Source: Sinorhizobium saheli | GTDB taxonomy: Bacteria; Pseudomonadota; Alphaproteobacteria; Rhizobiales; Rhizobiaceae | NCBI RefSeq assembly: GCF_001651875.1 | Contig: NZ_LNQB01000073.1 | Coordinates: forward strand, 612,485-676,484 | Direction: 5' to 3' | Length of the DNA stretch: 64,000 nt | Shown here: piece by piece, positions 1 to 7,680 of the stretch | Numbering within the stretch: position 1 is the first letter of the stretch | Layout: each line of letters begins with the position of its first letter | Notes under the pieces: generated by a model | The model's input: only the letters and a program-made list of their open reading frames with translations | Databases searched by the model: none | Told to the model about the DNA's origin: nothing | Program-made: the position numbers and the translations under genes

Positions 1-280
1 GGATGGCCGCGACCTTGAGCGCGCCGAGCACTTCCGGCGCCACCGCCTGGATCGCCTGGTCGATCTCGGCCGGGGTGACCGCCATGCCGGTCGTATTGAA
101 GTCGATCCGGTCGAAGCGCGCGGAATAATCGGCGAGCGCCGCGTCGCCGCGCGCGCGGACATCGTCGATGATCGCGCGGACGGCGGCGTTGACGTCTTCG
201 GAAACTTCCCGCTTGGTTGTCAGGAACGCGGCGAATTCGCGTTCGAAGCTCGTGTCGAGATAGTTCAGCCTGATTGCCAA
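1..280 (-). CDS. hisD: Histidinol dehydrogenase, N-terminal part (cut by window edge)
   Basis: Catalyses the last two steps of histidine synthesis, L-histidinol to L-histidine with NAD. Only the first 93 residues lie in the window. They read ALAIRLNYLDTSFEREF, then TKREVSEDVN and a segment ending VRARGDAALADYS, which is the usual HisD N-terminus (helical segment before the Rossmann folds). I place the start at a TTG (278-280) because AGAGGA lies 8 bases upstream on the minus strand and no ATG fits. It follows the DUF2948 gene by 33 bp on the same strand; murA-DUF2948-hisD is a common alphaproteobacterial order. The zinc and catalytic residues are outside the window. Identification rests on the N-terminus plus gene order. 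Confidence 0.85.
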   Translation of the reverse strand, partial: MAIRLNYLDTSFEREFAAFLTTKREVSEDVNAAVRAIIDDVRARGDAALADYSARFDRIDFNTTGMAVTPAEIDQAIQAVAPEVLGALKVAAI

Positions 281-313
281 TGCGATGATCCTCTGGTGGT
301 GGCCGGCGGGTGC

Positions 314-754
314 TCAGGCGCCTTCGGGATGGCGCGGCCTGAATGCGGTTTCCCAGGCGCCGCCGGTATCGGCGAGCTGCGCCTCGATGCATTCCACGTC
401 AAGCGCGATCGATGCCTCGCCGGCGAGCACGAGCTCGATCGTGCCTTCCGGGCCCTCCGCCTTGCGGGAGAAGCTGAGGGCGAGGAGATCGAGCACCGCT
501 TCCGGGTCGGCGCGGTCGAAGCCGACGGAACGAACGGCCGAGACGCATTTGAAGAGCAGCACCGCTCGCCGCCGCTCGAAATTCCGGCGCTTGCCTTCCG
601 CCTTTTCCCAGACAAAGCGATTGATCACCACGCAGAACTGGTGTCGACGGGCATCATAGGAAAGGCCGCCCACCTTGAAGACTGCGTCCTGCACGTGGGC
701 GGAGACGACGGCAAGGTCTTCCTCGTCGAGTGCAAGCAGTTTCAAGGCATCCAT
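314..754 (-). CDS. DUF2948 family protein
   Basis: A 146-residue soluble protein of unknown function, recognised by its opening MDALKLLALDEEDLAVVSAH and the later RFVWEK segment, both typical of the DUF2948 family that sits between murA and hisD in Rhizobiales. The frame stays open upstream to 886, but that extension runs through a palindromic intergenic repeat (815-878), so it is not coding. ATG at 754 begins the conserved block; an in-frame ATG at 763 with GGACGGGG upstream is the alternative. It is 33 bp from hisD and about 256 bp from murA, so it may be co-transcribed with hisD. No catalytic motif or membrane segment is visible. Confidence 0.8.
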   Translation of the reverse strand: MDALKLLALDEEDLAVVSAHVQDAVFKVGGLSYDARRHQFCVVINRFVWEKAEGKRRNFERRRAVLLFKCVSAVRSVGFDRADPEAVLDLLALSFSRKAEGPEGTIELVLAGEASIALDVECIEAQLADTGGAWETAFRPRHPEGA

Positions 755-814
755 GCGGTCCATCCCCGTCCATCCCTGCTGCATGTCTCCTTGAATCGCG
801 GTCGATTCGAGAAG

Positions 815-878
815 ACATGCAGCAATTCCAAGTGCTACAGCGGCCTTTGCGCGTCTGGTAAGAGGCACGGCGCTGTAG
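815..878 (+). repeat. Dispersed rhizobial palindromic element, copy 1
   Basis: Starts ACATGCAGC and contains CAGCGGCCTTTGCGCGTC, which recurs in reverse orientation at 19217-19256. Perfect 8-bp arms CTACAGCG (835-842) and CGCTGTAG (871-878) can form a hairpin with further partial pairing inside. It lies between the murA 3' end and the DUF2948 start. It looks like a structured intergenic repeat rather than a gene. Confidence 0.6.
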
Positions 879-1010
879 GCCCGCATATTAGCGGGTAACC
901 GTCAAGGACATAGGACGTCGCGCCGGAAACCGCAACGCTCCCGCACGCGCCAAGCGGTTTTTGTTCATCCGAAAACGGCTCGAGCGGTGCTCACCGGCAT
1001 GCGTCGAAAC

Positions 1011-2303
1011 TCAGTCGCTGACACGCTCCACATGGGCGCCGCAGCGGGTAAGCTTCTCTTCCAGGCGCTCGAAGCCGCGATCGAGATGGTAGACGCGCGA
1101 AACCATGGTTTCGCCCTCCGCCGCCAGCGCCGCGATCACCAGCGAGACCGAAGCCCTGAGGTCGGTCGCCATGACCGGAGCGCCCTTCAGCCGCGACACG
1201 CCCTCGACCTTCGCCGTCTGGCCGGAGAGCGAGATCTTCGCGCCGAGACGCGCGAGCTCCTGCACATGCATGAAGCGGTTTTCGAAGATCGTCTCGGTGA
1301 TGTGGGAAACGCCGCTCGATTTCGTCATCAGGCCCATGAACTGCGCCTGCAGGTCGGTCGGGAATCCCGGAAAGGGATCGGTGACGATATCGACCGGCTT
1401 GATGCCGGCGCCGTTGCGAACGATGCGGATGCCGCTATTCGTTGCGCTGATCTCGGCGCCGGTGCGGCGGATAGCCTCGAGCGCGGTCTCGAGCAGGCTC
1501 GCGTCCGTGTCCTCGAGGATGACGTCGCCGCCGGTCATCGCGACGGCCATGGCGTAGGTGCCCGTCTCGATGCGGTCGGGCAGCACGCGGTGACGGGCGC
1601 CCGAAAGCGAACGCACGCCCTCGATGGTGATCGTGCCGGTGCCGGCCCCGGAGATCCTGGCGCCCATGGCGTTGAGGCACTTGGCAAGGTCGGCGACCTC
1701 CGGCTCGCGGGCGGCATTGCCGATCACCGTCGTGCCGTTGGCAAGGGTCGCCGCCATCATCAGGACATGGGTCGCGCCGACGGAGACCTTCGGGAACACG
1801 TAGCGCCCGCCGACGAGCCCGCCTTCCGGCGCGGTCGCGTTGACGTAGCCGCCGTCGATCTCGATGTTGGCGCCGAGCGCGGCCAGGCCCTCGATGAAGA
1901 GGTCGACCGGCCGCGTGCCGATGGCGCAGCCGCCCGGCAGCGACACCCGCGCCTTGCCTTCGCGCGCAAGCAGCGGCCCGATCACCCAGAAGCTCGCGCG
2001 CATCTTCGAGACGAGCTCGTAAGGGGCGGTGGTCGAGACGATGTTGCGGCTCGTGAAATGGATCGTGCGGGCATAGCTCTCGCCCTGGCGCTCGCGCCGG
2101 CCGTTGACGGAGATGTCGGCGCCGTGATTGCCGAGGATGCGGATCAATTGCTCGACGTCGGCGAGATGCGGCACGTTTTCGAGGGTCAGCGTGTCGTCGG
2201 TCAGGAGCGACGCGATCATCAGCGGCAAAGCGGCGTTCTTCGCGCCGGAAATGGGGATGACCCCGTGGAGTTCATTTCCGCCTACGATCCTGATGCGATC
2301 CAT
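1011..2303 (-). CDS. murA: UDP-N-acetylglucosamine 1-carboxyvinyltransferase
   Basis: First committed step of peptidoglycan synthesis: transfers enolpyruvate from PEP to UDP-GlcNAc in the cytoplasm. It has 430 residues, the normal length. Seen in the sequence: the substrate-binding Lys22-Asn23 pair in [11 protein letters not shown], the fosfomycin-target Cys126 in [13 protein letters not shown], and [11 protein letters not shown] in the second half, all MurA hallmarks of the two-domain inside-out alpha/beta barrel fold. The start [14 protein letters not shown] at 2303 is the usual N-terminus. It is preceded by a small basic protein gene on the same strand (gap 192 bp) and followed by DUF2948-hisD. 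Because Cys126 is present rather than Asp, the enzyme should be fosfomycin-sensitive in principle; that is inference from the family. Confidence 0.97.
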   Translation of the reverse strand: MDRIRIVGGNELHGVIPISGAKNAALPLMIASLLTDDTLTLENVPHLADVEQLIRILGNHGADISVNGRRERQGESYARTIHFTSRNIVSTTAPYELVSKMRASFWVIGPLLAREGKARVSLPGGCAIGTRPVDLFIEGLAALGANIEIDGGYVNATAPEGGLVGGRYVFPKVSVGATHVLMMAATLANGTTVIGNAAREPEVADLAKCLNAMGARISGAGTGTITIEGVRSLSGARHRVLPDRIETGTYAMAVAMTGGDVILEDTDASLLETALEAIRRTGAEISATNSGIRIVRNGAGIKPVDIVTDPFPGFPTDLQAQFMGLMTKSSGVSHITETIFENRFMHVQELARLGAKISLSGQTAKVEGVSRLKGAPVMATDLRASVSLVIAALAAEGETMVSRVYHLDRGFERLEEKLTRCGAHVERVSD

Positions 2304-2495
2304 GAGACCTCTCGCACGGGCGCTGCCCGCCTTTCTGAAAATCCGGTACCGGCAATTCCGGGTGTTGCTAAAGGGCGTCTCTTAGTGGAGATGCTGTGAA
2401 ATTAGAAGTGCCTCGAAATGCGGGCGCAGGAATAATGCGGCAGGACCCGGAATGGGTCCTGCGACATCCGTCCCCGCAACCCGGCGGGCCAGGAC

Positions 2496-2705
2496 CTAAT
2501 CTTCCGATTCGTCCGTTTTTGCGGCAGGCAAGCCGGAGGTCTCGTCGGCGCCGCCGGCGCGGCGGGCACGCATCTGCTGTTTCCGGCGCTGGAGATTGTC
2601 GCGCAGAGTCTTCGCCAGCCGCTGGCGCCGCACCTCCGCCTCGCTCGGATGCGCGTCGCCCTTCGCCGGGCCCGGCGCATGCTTGTTGTGATCGTCGTTC
2701 CGCAT
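2496..2705 (-). CDS. Small basic conserved protein upstream of murA
   Basis: A 69-residue, highly charged protein without membrane segments. Residues 25-50 are Arg/Lys/Gln-rich (RRQRLAKTLRDNLQRRKQQ) and likely form one amphipathic helix; the tail is acidic (TDESED). Short proteins with an LRxNLxRRKxQ core are common next to murA in Rhizobiales, so I treat it as real. A longer frame on the same strand and others opposite overlap it, but only this one resembles a known rhizobial protein. Function unknown; the basic helix could bind nucleic acid, which is a guess. Confidence 0.6.
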   Translation of the reverse strand: MRNDDHNKHAPGPAKGDAHPSEAEVRRQRLAKTLRDNLQRRKQQMRARRAGGADETSGLPAAKTDESED

Positions 2706-2901
2706 GCGCTTCCATTAGCGCAAAAACGGAGCCTCCGGAAGGCGTGAGGCCGTCGGCGCGCGGGTCGAACGCGGAAAAATGCACTGCCGTCGCCCGCCGG
2801 AACTTCGCCGCAACGCCTTGAAATCGCTATTTTCCCTGACTCTTCTCCCGCCGCGCTCGACACCATGACGATCCGCCCCGATCAAAAACTTCGAAATGCG
2901 G

Positions 2902-2930
2902 CTTGCGCTCTCCCTCAAGCTATGGCAATA
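2902..2930 (+). promoter_or_regulatory. Possible sigma70 promoter for tRNA-Thr
   Basis: CTTGCG (2902-2907) and GCAATA (2925-2930) are 17 bases apart and lie 43 bases before the tRNA. The -35 fits the rhizobial CTTGNC style only partly, so this is weak. Confidence 0.3.
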
Positions 2931-2973
2931 GGCCCCTCGCCTGCTGCGGCACGTCACCAGACGCCGCCGGAAT

Positions 2974-3048
2974 GCTGCTATAGCTCAGGGGTAGAGCACT
3001 CCCTTGGTAAGGGAGAGGCCGAGAGTTCAAATCTCTCTAGCAGCACCA
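2974..3048 (+). tRNA. tRNA-Thr (anticodon GGU)
   Basis: A complete cloverleaf can be drawn. The acceptor stem GCTGCTA (2974-2980) pairs with TAGCAGC (3038-3044), then discriminator A and an encoded CCA (3046-3048). The D arm carries AGCTCAGGGGTAGAGC. The anticodon stem CTCCC/GGGAG encloses the 7-base loop TTGGTAA, giving anticodon GGT (Thr, codons ACC/ACU). The T arm is GAGAGTTCAAATCTCTC. A T-rich run follows directly and may end transcription. The stretch downstream is an accessory patch, but I found no duplicated tRNA 3' end that would mark an integration site. Confidence 0.95.
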
Positions 3049-3139
3049 GTTTTTCCAACGAAATCAATGGTGCTATCAGCACCTTAGTCACTACCTACCG
3101 ACGGCCGGAAAGATCAGAGCCGACCCTTACCGTTGCTGT

Positions 3140-3457
3140 TTACCATCTGTTTGCGTCACGTTGGCGCTCCTCAACTGCCCGGCGCATGGCGTCCTCGCGA
3201 TTACATTCGAACTTCTCCATGTAATAGCGGATCAGTGACTGTCGGCGGCCCTCATCCATTATGGCGAAGACGTTCCTGAATTGCCGCTCGACTGCCGGCG
3301 TGACCTTGGTCGACCGACCGTAGCCGATCAGTTTTGACACTGCAAAGTACGCCAGCAGTCCGACGAAGATTCCAACCAAAAGACCGAAGCCTGTTTCCTT
3401 GTCGATGAAATCTCCCACAAGAATCAGAATCGGGCCGATTGGAAATTCATCCTGCAC
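3140..3457 (-). CDS. Small single-pass membrane protein, unrecognised
   Basis: A 105-residue protein. Residues about 23-43 (TGFGLLVGIFVGLLAYFAV) form one membrane helix; the rest is a charged cytoplasmic-type tail with RRQSLIRYYMEKFECNRED and a very basic end. I do not recognise the family. It lies just downstream of tRNA-Thr in the opposite orientation, within a patch of genes without obvious relatives, consistent with acquired DNA. Start ATG 3457 has GGTGC nearby but no clear Shine-Dalgarno, so the exact start is uncertain. Confidence 0.5.
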   Translation of the reverse strand: MQDEFPIGPILILVGDFIDKETGFGLLVGIFVGLLAYFAVSKLIGYGRSTKVTPAVERQFRNVFAIMDEGRRQSLIRYYMEKFECNREDAMRRAVEERQRDANRW

Positions 3458-3540
3458 CTAAGCACCTCGTGATTGCTCTTGGAACTCGTGATTGTATCGG
3501 AGGAGCGGCAGCTATCACATTAGCCCGTTCGGGCAGCGCC

Positions 3541-3569
3541 TTAATCCTTGACTGAGACGTCCCCTGTGA
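3541..3569 (+). repeat. Duplicated upstream sequence, copy 1
   Basis: The 20 bases TTAATCCTTGACTGAGACGT (3541-3560), three variable bases, then CTGTGA recur with the same spacing at 4204-4232, 663 bp away. Each copy precedes a different unrecognised plus-strand gene, by about 43-70 bp. CTTGAC within it resembles a rhizobial -35 element. Confidence 0.6.
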
Positions 3570-3611
3570 GACGCTTCAAGCTCTTCGGTTGCGGCGCGCA
3601 GGGGAGTGATT

Positions 3612-4043
3612 ATGAAACGCGCGGCTGCGCTGGTCGGCGTCTGCGTTGTCCTTTCAAGATGCTTGCCGGGGGAGTGCGATCGCCGCCTACCTCCGCTACT
3701 GCTCAACTTGTCGGCTGTGGACGAAGGGGACGCGTGGCACCCCGGATGCGGACTTCCCGAAGCGGAACAGCAGCCCACCGCTTTCTCGCCGGAACTCACG
3801 AGACGCCTGCAGGTGCTCTTTCCCGCCGGCAGTGATGCGGCCGCTGTAGAACGGGACCTTAAATCAATGGGATTCAAGGTGGTTCCACCCTGTCCGACCG
3901 TCCCGAGTGCGCGTCTTGCGCAGTTTCTCCAAAAAGGGTGTCCCTTCCCAATGAACGCCAGGCTAACATGGCACCGAACGGACGACGGAAAAGTAGCAGG
4001 TCTTAGAGGGTACGTCTTCTTTAAGCCCGGCGGCGAATACTAA
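3612..4043 (+). CDS. Putative secreted protein, unrecognised
   Basis: A 143-residue protein starting MKRAAALVGVCVVLSRCLPG, which looks like a signal peptide with Cys near position 16; the residues before the Cys (LSRC) do not match a good lipobox. The mature part holds several Cys residues and ends LRGYVFFKPGGEY. GGGGAGTG lies just before ATG 3612, supporting this start over the in-frame GTG six bases earlier. A 29-bp duplicated sequence lies about 43 bp upstream. I do not know the family. Position beside tRNA-Thr suggests accessory DNA. Confidence 0.5.
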   Translation: MKRAAALVGVCVVLSRCLPGECDRRLPPLLLNLSAVDEGDAWHPGCGLPEAEQQPTAFSPELTRRLQVLFPAGSDAAAVERDLKSMGFKVVPPCPTVPSARLAQFLQKGCPFPMNARLTWHRTDDGKVAGLRGYVFFKPGGEY

Positions 4044-4203
4044 CTTCACGCCGACATATCGTTACCCCGCCGATTGCTGCTAATGGCCTGCCCCTTTGGC
4101 CTGCAACCCGCAGCGCCGCGAAGGCGATGATACCAAAGCTGTGCCCAGGTCCCTCGGCGCAGCGTCGCCCGAGAAGCTGCCATACCCCATTCGAGTGACG
4201 TCA

Positions 4204-4232
4204 TTAATCCTTGACTGAGACGTGTGCTGTGA
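4204..4232 (+). repeat. Duplicated upstream sequence, copy 2
   Basis: Second copy of the 20+6 base pattern at 3541-3569, at identical internal spacing. It precedes the gene at 4276. Shared promoter or operator is one explanation, a local duplication scar another. Confidence 0.6.
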
Positions 4233-4275
4233 CAGTCTGCACCGCCATGGTTGTGGTCGAAGAAACGGTGCAGGG

Positions 4276-4578
4276 ATGCCGGCAAAGGATAGAAAACGTC
4301 GTGATGCCCATGTTCCCTCCGGCAGCTGGCCGGCACGCATGATGGCGGAGATGGCGGCAGGCTACGTGGGTGAAAAGCACGTGGAGGATTTCCTCGAGCG
4401 CATCGGAAAAGCCTACCCACAGCCGCGCGTCGTCGAGAGCCCGCGGCGCAAGTTCTGGTACAAGGATGATCTCGACAGGGCGATGAATATTGCGCTGTCC
4501 AGTTCGAAGCGGCCGGGCGAGCTTCAGGCGAAAATGGCGGAACGACGCGCCATGCGGCGAGCCCGCGCCAAGGCTTGA
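4276..4578 (+). CDS. Small basic protein, possible DNA-binding, unrecognised
   Basis: A 100-residue protein: MPAKDRKRRDAHVPSG, then a helical stretch MMAEMAAGYVGEKHVEDFLE, PRRKFWYKDDLDRAM and a basic tail RAMRRARAKA. The AGYVGEKHVEDFL / WYKDDLD arrangement resembles excisionase or MerR-like helix-turn-helix proteins of rhizobial phages and islands, in which the first helix pair recognises DNA and a tryptophan/lysine wing follows; that is inference. ATG 4276 is chosen over the upstream 4222 start because GCAGG precedes it and the 4222 start would lie inside the duplicated upstream sequence. Neighbours are unrecognised, which supports a mobile origin. Confidence 0.5.
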   Translation: MPAKDRKRRDAHVPSGSWPARMMAEMAAGYVGEKHVEDFLERIGKAYPQPRVVESPRRKFWYKDDLDRAMNIALSSSKRPGELQAKMAERRAMRRARAKA

Positions 4579-4738
4579 CTACGGGACGTGCCGGCGCTCC
4601 AAGACACCGTCGCTAAACCCATTCTTAACCATGTCCTACGTTTCCTTCGGAACAGCCAGATCGGCGCCACAGGAATAACTCCATTTCGCGCTCATTCGGC
4701 CAAGGGGCCGGCAAAACACGCGTTCTGGAGAGATGGGA

Positions 4739-4885
4739 ATGATCAAATCGGGTCTTGGCGTCACCGTCGCGGTTCTTGCCCTCTCGATCGCCGTCAGCGG
4801 TGTCCTTCACTTCGCCCTGTCCCAATATCGGCCGGAAGGGCACCCCACCGTGTCCGGCGAGATCACCTCGTCGATACCGCGATGA
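4739..4885 (+). CDS. Small single-pass membrane peptide (48 aa)
   Basis: A short frame of 48 residues, MIKSGLGVTVAVLALSIAVS followed by a hydrophobic end of helix, then SQYRPEGHPTVSGEITSSIPR. It has one N-terminal hydrophobic helix and a short polar tail. GGAG (4727-4730) lies 8 bases before ATG 4739; an in-frame ATG at 4733 is too close to the ribosome site. Composition differs from random GC-rich frames. No family recognised. It may be a small inner-membrane or secreted protein. Confidence 0.4.
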   Translation: MIKSGLGVTVAVLALSIAVSGVLHFALSQYRPEGHPTVSGEITSSIPR

Positions 4886-5052
4886 ACGAGGTCGCGCGCC
4901 GCCGGCCCGGATCACAAGCGCGATCGATCGCCCGTCGACGCCACGCTGCGGCACTGAGGCCGCAGGAGCGCGAGCGACGTCACCAGCGCTCATCCGCCTT
5001 TGCGAAGGAACGTCTTACGCGCTCAAACTGTTCGGGAATGCCGCTCGCCGGG

Positions 5053-5265
5053 TCAGGACAACCGGTGACGCGGTTCGGGCCGGAAGTCTCCGAGTTGAGC
5101 CAGAAGCTCGTCGCAGGAGCACTTCCTCTTGCTCATCAGGTCAAGGATGCGTCTGGCGGCCCTGTTGGCCTCCGCACCGTCCTTGCCGACATTATGCAGA
5201 GCGCACCAGACATCGAGCGCTCCGCGCATCACATCGACATCATCCGGAGAATAGGCTTGACGCAC
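5053..5265 (-). CDS. Small conserved rhizobial protein, function unknown
   Basis: A 70-residue protein, MRQAYSPDDVDVMRGALDVW at the front, then NRAARRILDLMSKRKCSCDE and LLAQLGDF. The YSPDDVxxMRxALDxWC and AARxxLDL pattern is shared by many small orphan proteins in Rhizobium and Sinorhizobium, as I recall them. All helix, no membrane segment. It ends the accessory patch after tRNA-Thr. Role unknown. Confidence 0.5.
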   Translation of the reverse strand: MRQAYSPDDVDVMRGALDVWCALHNVGKDGAEANRAARRILDLMSKRKCSCDELLAQLGDFRPEPRHRLS

Positions 5266-5569
5266 GAACCCCTCCCAAGGTGTACCTCAATGGCGTCATC
5301 ATGGGGCATTCCGGGGGAAATTCAAGGAAATAGTGAGGTACCGCAATAAGTCATACCAATGAGCGCCAGCAGGGCGTCGATCCCGCCTCTCCGGCTCGCG
5401 GCGGATGTGCGCTCCGAAGCCTGAACCTGGACGAGCAAAGTGCGCGGCCTTCCCCCGCGGCCCTGCCTGAGTCTTCGCCAGACGCATCGTTGTTTTCGGC
5501 TTCGTTCGCGGCCCGCGGAAAGCCGATCCCGGCCGTTGCCCCCGCGGCAGGTACTGAACCGGCCGGCCG
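5266..5569. other. Intergenic stretch without a recognisable feature
   Basis: About 300 bp between the small protein at 5053-5265 and the end of pncB. It holds the upstream region of the former. I see no convincing gene, terminator or repeat. Confidence 0.4.
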
Positions 5570-6874
5570 TCAGACGCGGACGGTCTGCTCGACGAAATCC
5601 TGCGTGCCGAAGAATTTCAGGTAGCGCTCCACTTCGGCGGGATCGCCGGTTGCCTTCAGCGGATTGTCGGAGAGCTTGACCGCCGGGCGGCCATTGGCTT
5701 CGCTGACCTTGCAGACGATCGAGATCGGGTGGAGGCCGCTGATCTCCGTCGGGGCGCAGCCCGCGAAATCATTGGTGAGGTTGGTTCCCCAGCCGAAGCT
5801 CATCCGCACGCGTCCCTCGAAATGGCGATAGGTGCGGATGATCGTGTCGACGTCGAGGCCATCGGAAAAGATCAGCAGCTTCTCGCGCGGGTCCTGGCCC
5901 ATCTTCTTCCACCAGGCGATGATCTTCTCGCCGCCCCCGATCGGCGGCGCGCTGTCGGGCCGGAAGCCGGTCCAGTCTGCCACCCAGGCCGGCGCATCGC
6001 GCAGGAACGCTGCGGTCCCGAACGCGTCCGGCAGCACGATCAGCAGGTTGCCGCCGTAGAGCTGGTTCCAGTCCGTGAGGACCTTGTAGGGCGCGGCCGC
6101 GAGCTCGCGGTCGTTGCGGGCAAGCGCGGCGGCGACCATCGGCAGCTCATGCGCATTGGTCCCGACGGCCTCGAGATCGTTGTCCATGGCGAGGAGCACG
6201 TTGCTCGAGCCGGTGAACGAGGCGCCGATCCCCTCCTTCAGCGCCTCGACGCACCAGCGCTGCCACAGGAAGCTGTGGCGCCGGCGCGTGCCGAAATCGG
6301 AGATGCGCAGCTTCGGAAATTGCCGCAACTGCTCGACCTTCGACCACATCCTGGCCTTGGCGCGCGCATAGAGCACGTCGAGCGTGAACGGTCCGAGTCC
6401 CTTCATCGCCGCCCGCGAACGCAGTTCGTTGATGATCGCGAGCGCCGGGATCTCCCACATCGTCGTCTCGACCCAGCGGCCGCGGAAGGCGAGCTCGAAC
6501 TGGCCGTCACGGCGCGCCAGCTCGTATTCCGGCAGGCGGAAATTCGCGAGCCAGGCGAGGAACTCCGGCGAGAAGATCTGCTTGCGTCCGTAGAAGGTAT
6601 TACCCGCGAGCCAGATCATTTCCTTCTTGGTGAAGCGCAGGGTGCGCGCGTGGTCGAGCTGGTCGCGCAGTTCCTGCTCATCGATCTCCTCGGCGAGACG
6701 CACGGTCTTCGTCCGGTTGATCAGCGAGAAGGTTGCATCGATCTCCGGATAGAGCTTCCAGATCATCTGCAGCATCAGGAGCTTGTAGAAGTCCGTGTCC
6801 AGCAGGCTGCGGACGATCGGGTCGAGCTTCCAGGTATGATTGTAGACCCGCCGCGCTATATCGGTTTTCGGCAT
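5570..6874 (-). CDS. pncB: Nicotinate phosphoribosyltransferase
   Basis: Preiss-Handler NAD salvage: nicotinate + PRPP (+ATP) to nicotinate mononucleotide, in the cytoplasm. 434 residues, normal for the proteobacterial form. Seen: [13 protein letters not shown] near residues 24-36 (family signature), [10 protein letters not shown] at 192-201, and His242 in GTNAHELPM, the histidine phosphorylated during catalysis. The C-terminal half keeps the PRPP-side motifs FSDGLDVD and [10 protein letters not shown]. It lies 34 bp downstream of pncA, whose product (nicotinate) is its substrate, so the two are very likely one operon. Confidence 0.97.
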   Translation of the reverse strand: MPKTDIARRVYNHTWKLDPIVRSLLDTDFYKLLMLQMIWKLYPEIDATFSLINRTKTVRLAEEIDEQELRDQLDHARTLRFTKKEMIWLAGNTFYGRKQIFSPEFLAWLANFRLPEYELARRDGQFELAFRGRWVETTMWEIPALAIINELRSRAAMKGLGPFTLDVLYARAKARMWSKVEQLRQFPKLRISDFGTRRRHSFLWQRWCVEALKEGIGASFTGSSNVLLAMDNDLEAVGTNAHELPMVAAALARNDRELAAAPYKVLTDWNQLYGGNLLIVLPDAFGTAAFLRDAPAWVADWTGFRPDSAPPIGGGEKIIAWWKKMGQDPREKLLIFSDGLDVDTIIRTYRHFEGRVRMSFGWGTNLTNDFAGCAPTEISGLHPISIVCKVSEANGRPAVKLSDNPLKATGDPAEVERYLKFFGTQDFVEQTVRV

Positions 6875-6908
6875 TTGGGCGATGCTCCTCCTCGATCCAC
6901 GCCTCTGA

Positions 6909-7508
6909 TCAGATCAGCCGGACGCCGGCCTCCTGCATGCGCTTCATCATCGCCGCGAGCGAACCGTTGAGATCGATGCCGCGGCAGGCGTCGAGAACCA
7001 CGGATGTTGAGAAGCCTTGGGCGACCGCGTCGAGCGCCGAGAAGGCGACGCAGAAATCGGTCGCAAGGCCGCAAAGCGACACCCTGGAGATGCCGCGCTC
7101 GCGCAGGTATCCGGCAAGGCCGGTCGGCGTCCGGTGATCGTTCTCGAAAAAGGCGGAGTAGCTGTCGATCTCGCGCCGGAAACCCTTGCGGATGACGAGT
7201 TCGGCGGTCGTCCAGCGGAGCGCCGGATGAAAATCGGCCCCGGGCGTTCCCTGCACGCAATGGTCCGGCCAGAGCGTCTGCTCGCCATAGGGCATCGCCA
7301 CCGTCTGGAAAGGTGCCTTGCCCGGGTGGCTCGAGGCGAAGCTCGAATGACCGGCGGGGTGCCAGTCCTGCGTGAGGATCACATGCGGCGACTGCTCGAT
7401 GAGGCGGTTGACCGCGGGCACGATCTCGTCGCCGCCGCCGACGGCGAGGGCGCCGCCCGGGCAGAAGTCGTTCTGCAGGTCGATAACGATCAGGGCGTCT
7501 TCAGCCAT
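6909..7508 (-). CDS. pncA: Nicotinamidase (pyrazinamidase)
   Basis: Hydrolyses nicotinamide to nicotinate and ammonia, feeding PncB downstream. 199 residues from ATG 7508; an upstream in-frame ATG at 7559 would add 17 unconserved residues. Isochorismatase-like fold. Seen: catalytic Asp10 (VIDLQNDF), metal ligands Asp48, His50 and His54 (DWHPAGH), the WPDHCVQGT motif at 80-88, and nucleophile Cys153 in GLATDFCV. All residues of the Asp-Lys-Cys triad region are present. It is the first gene of the pncA-pncB pair. Confidence 0.96.
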   Translation of the reverse strand: MAEDALIVIDLQNDFCPGGALAVGGGDEIVPAVNRLIEQSPHVILTQDWHPAGHSSFASSHPGKAPFQTVAMPYGEQTLWPDHCVQGTPGADFHPALRWTTAELVIRKGFRREIDSYSAFFENDHRTPTGLAGYLRERGISRVSLCGLATDFCVAFSALDAVAQGFSTSVVLDACRGIDLNGSLAAMMKRMQEAGVRLI

Positions 7509-7680
7509 GGCGTCCTCGCAATCCGGCCGAGCGCTGCGGCCACCGACAAATCGGGTCAATCCAGATCAATCATAGAACGCAGGAGGCGGCAAGCATGTTC
7601 ATGGGGTCGGGCGGCGATCCCCTTCCGGCCAGCGCGCCCGCCTCTCGCGGGAAGGCATGCCCGCGCTCGGAACGGGACTA

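Noticed and set aside
755..886. N-terminal extension of the DUF2948 frame up to 886
   Set aside because: It runs through a palindromic intergenic repeat and is not part of the conserved family.
4588..5349. A 253-codon plus-strand frame across the accessory patch
   Set aside because: It is Arg/Ser-rich with no motif and overlaps better small candidates on both strands.
2974..5570. Attachment site pair for an integrative element at tRNA-Thr
   Set aside because: No second copy of the tRNA 3' end and no integrase were found in the patch.
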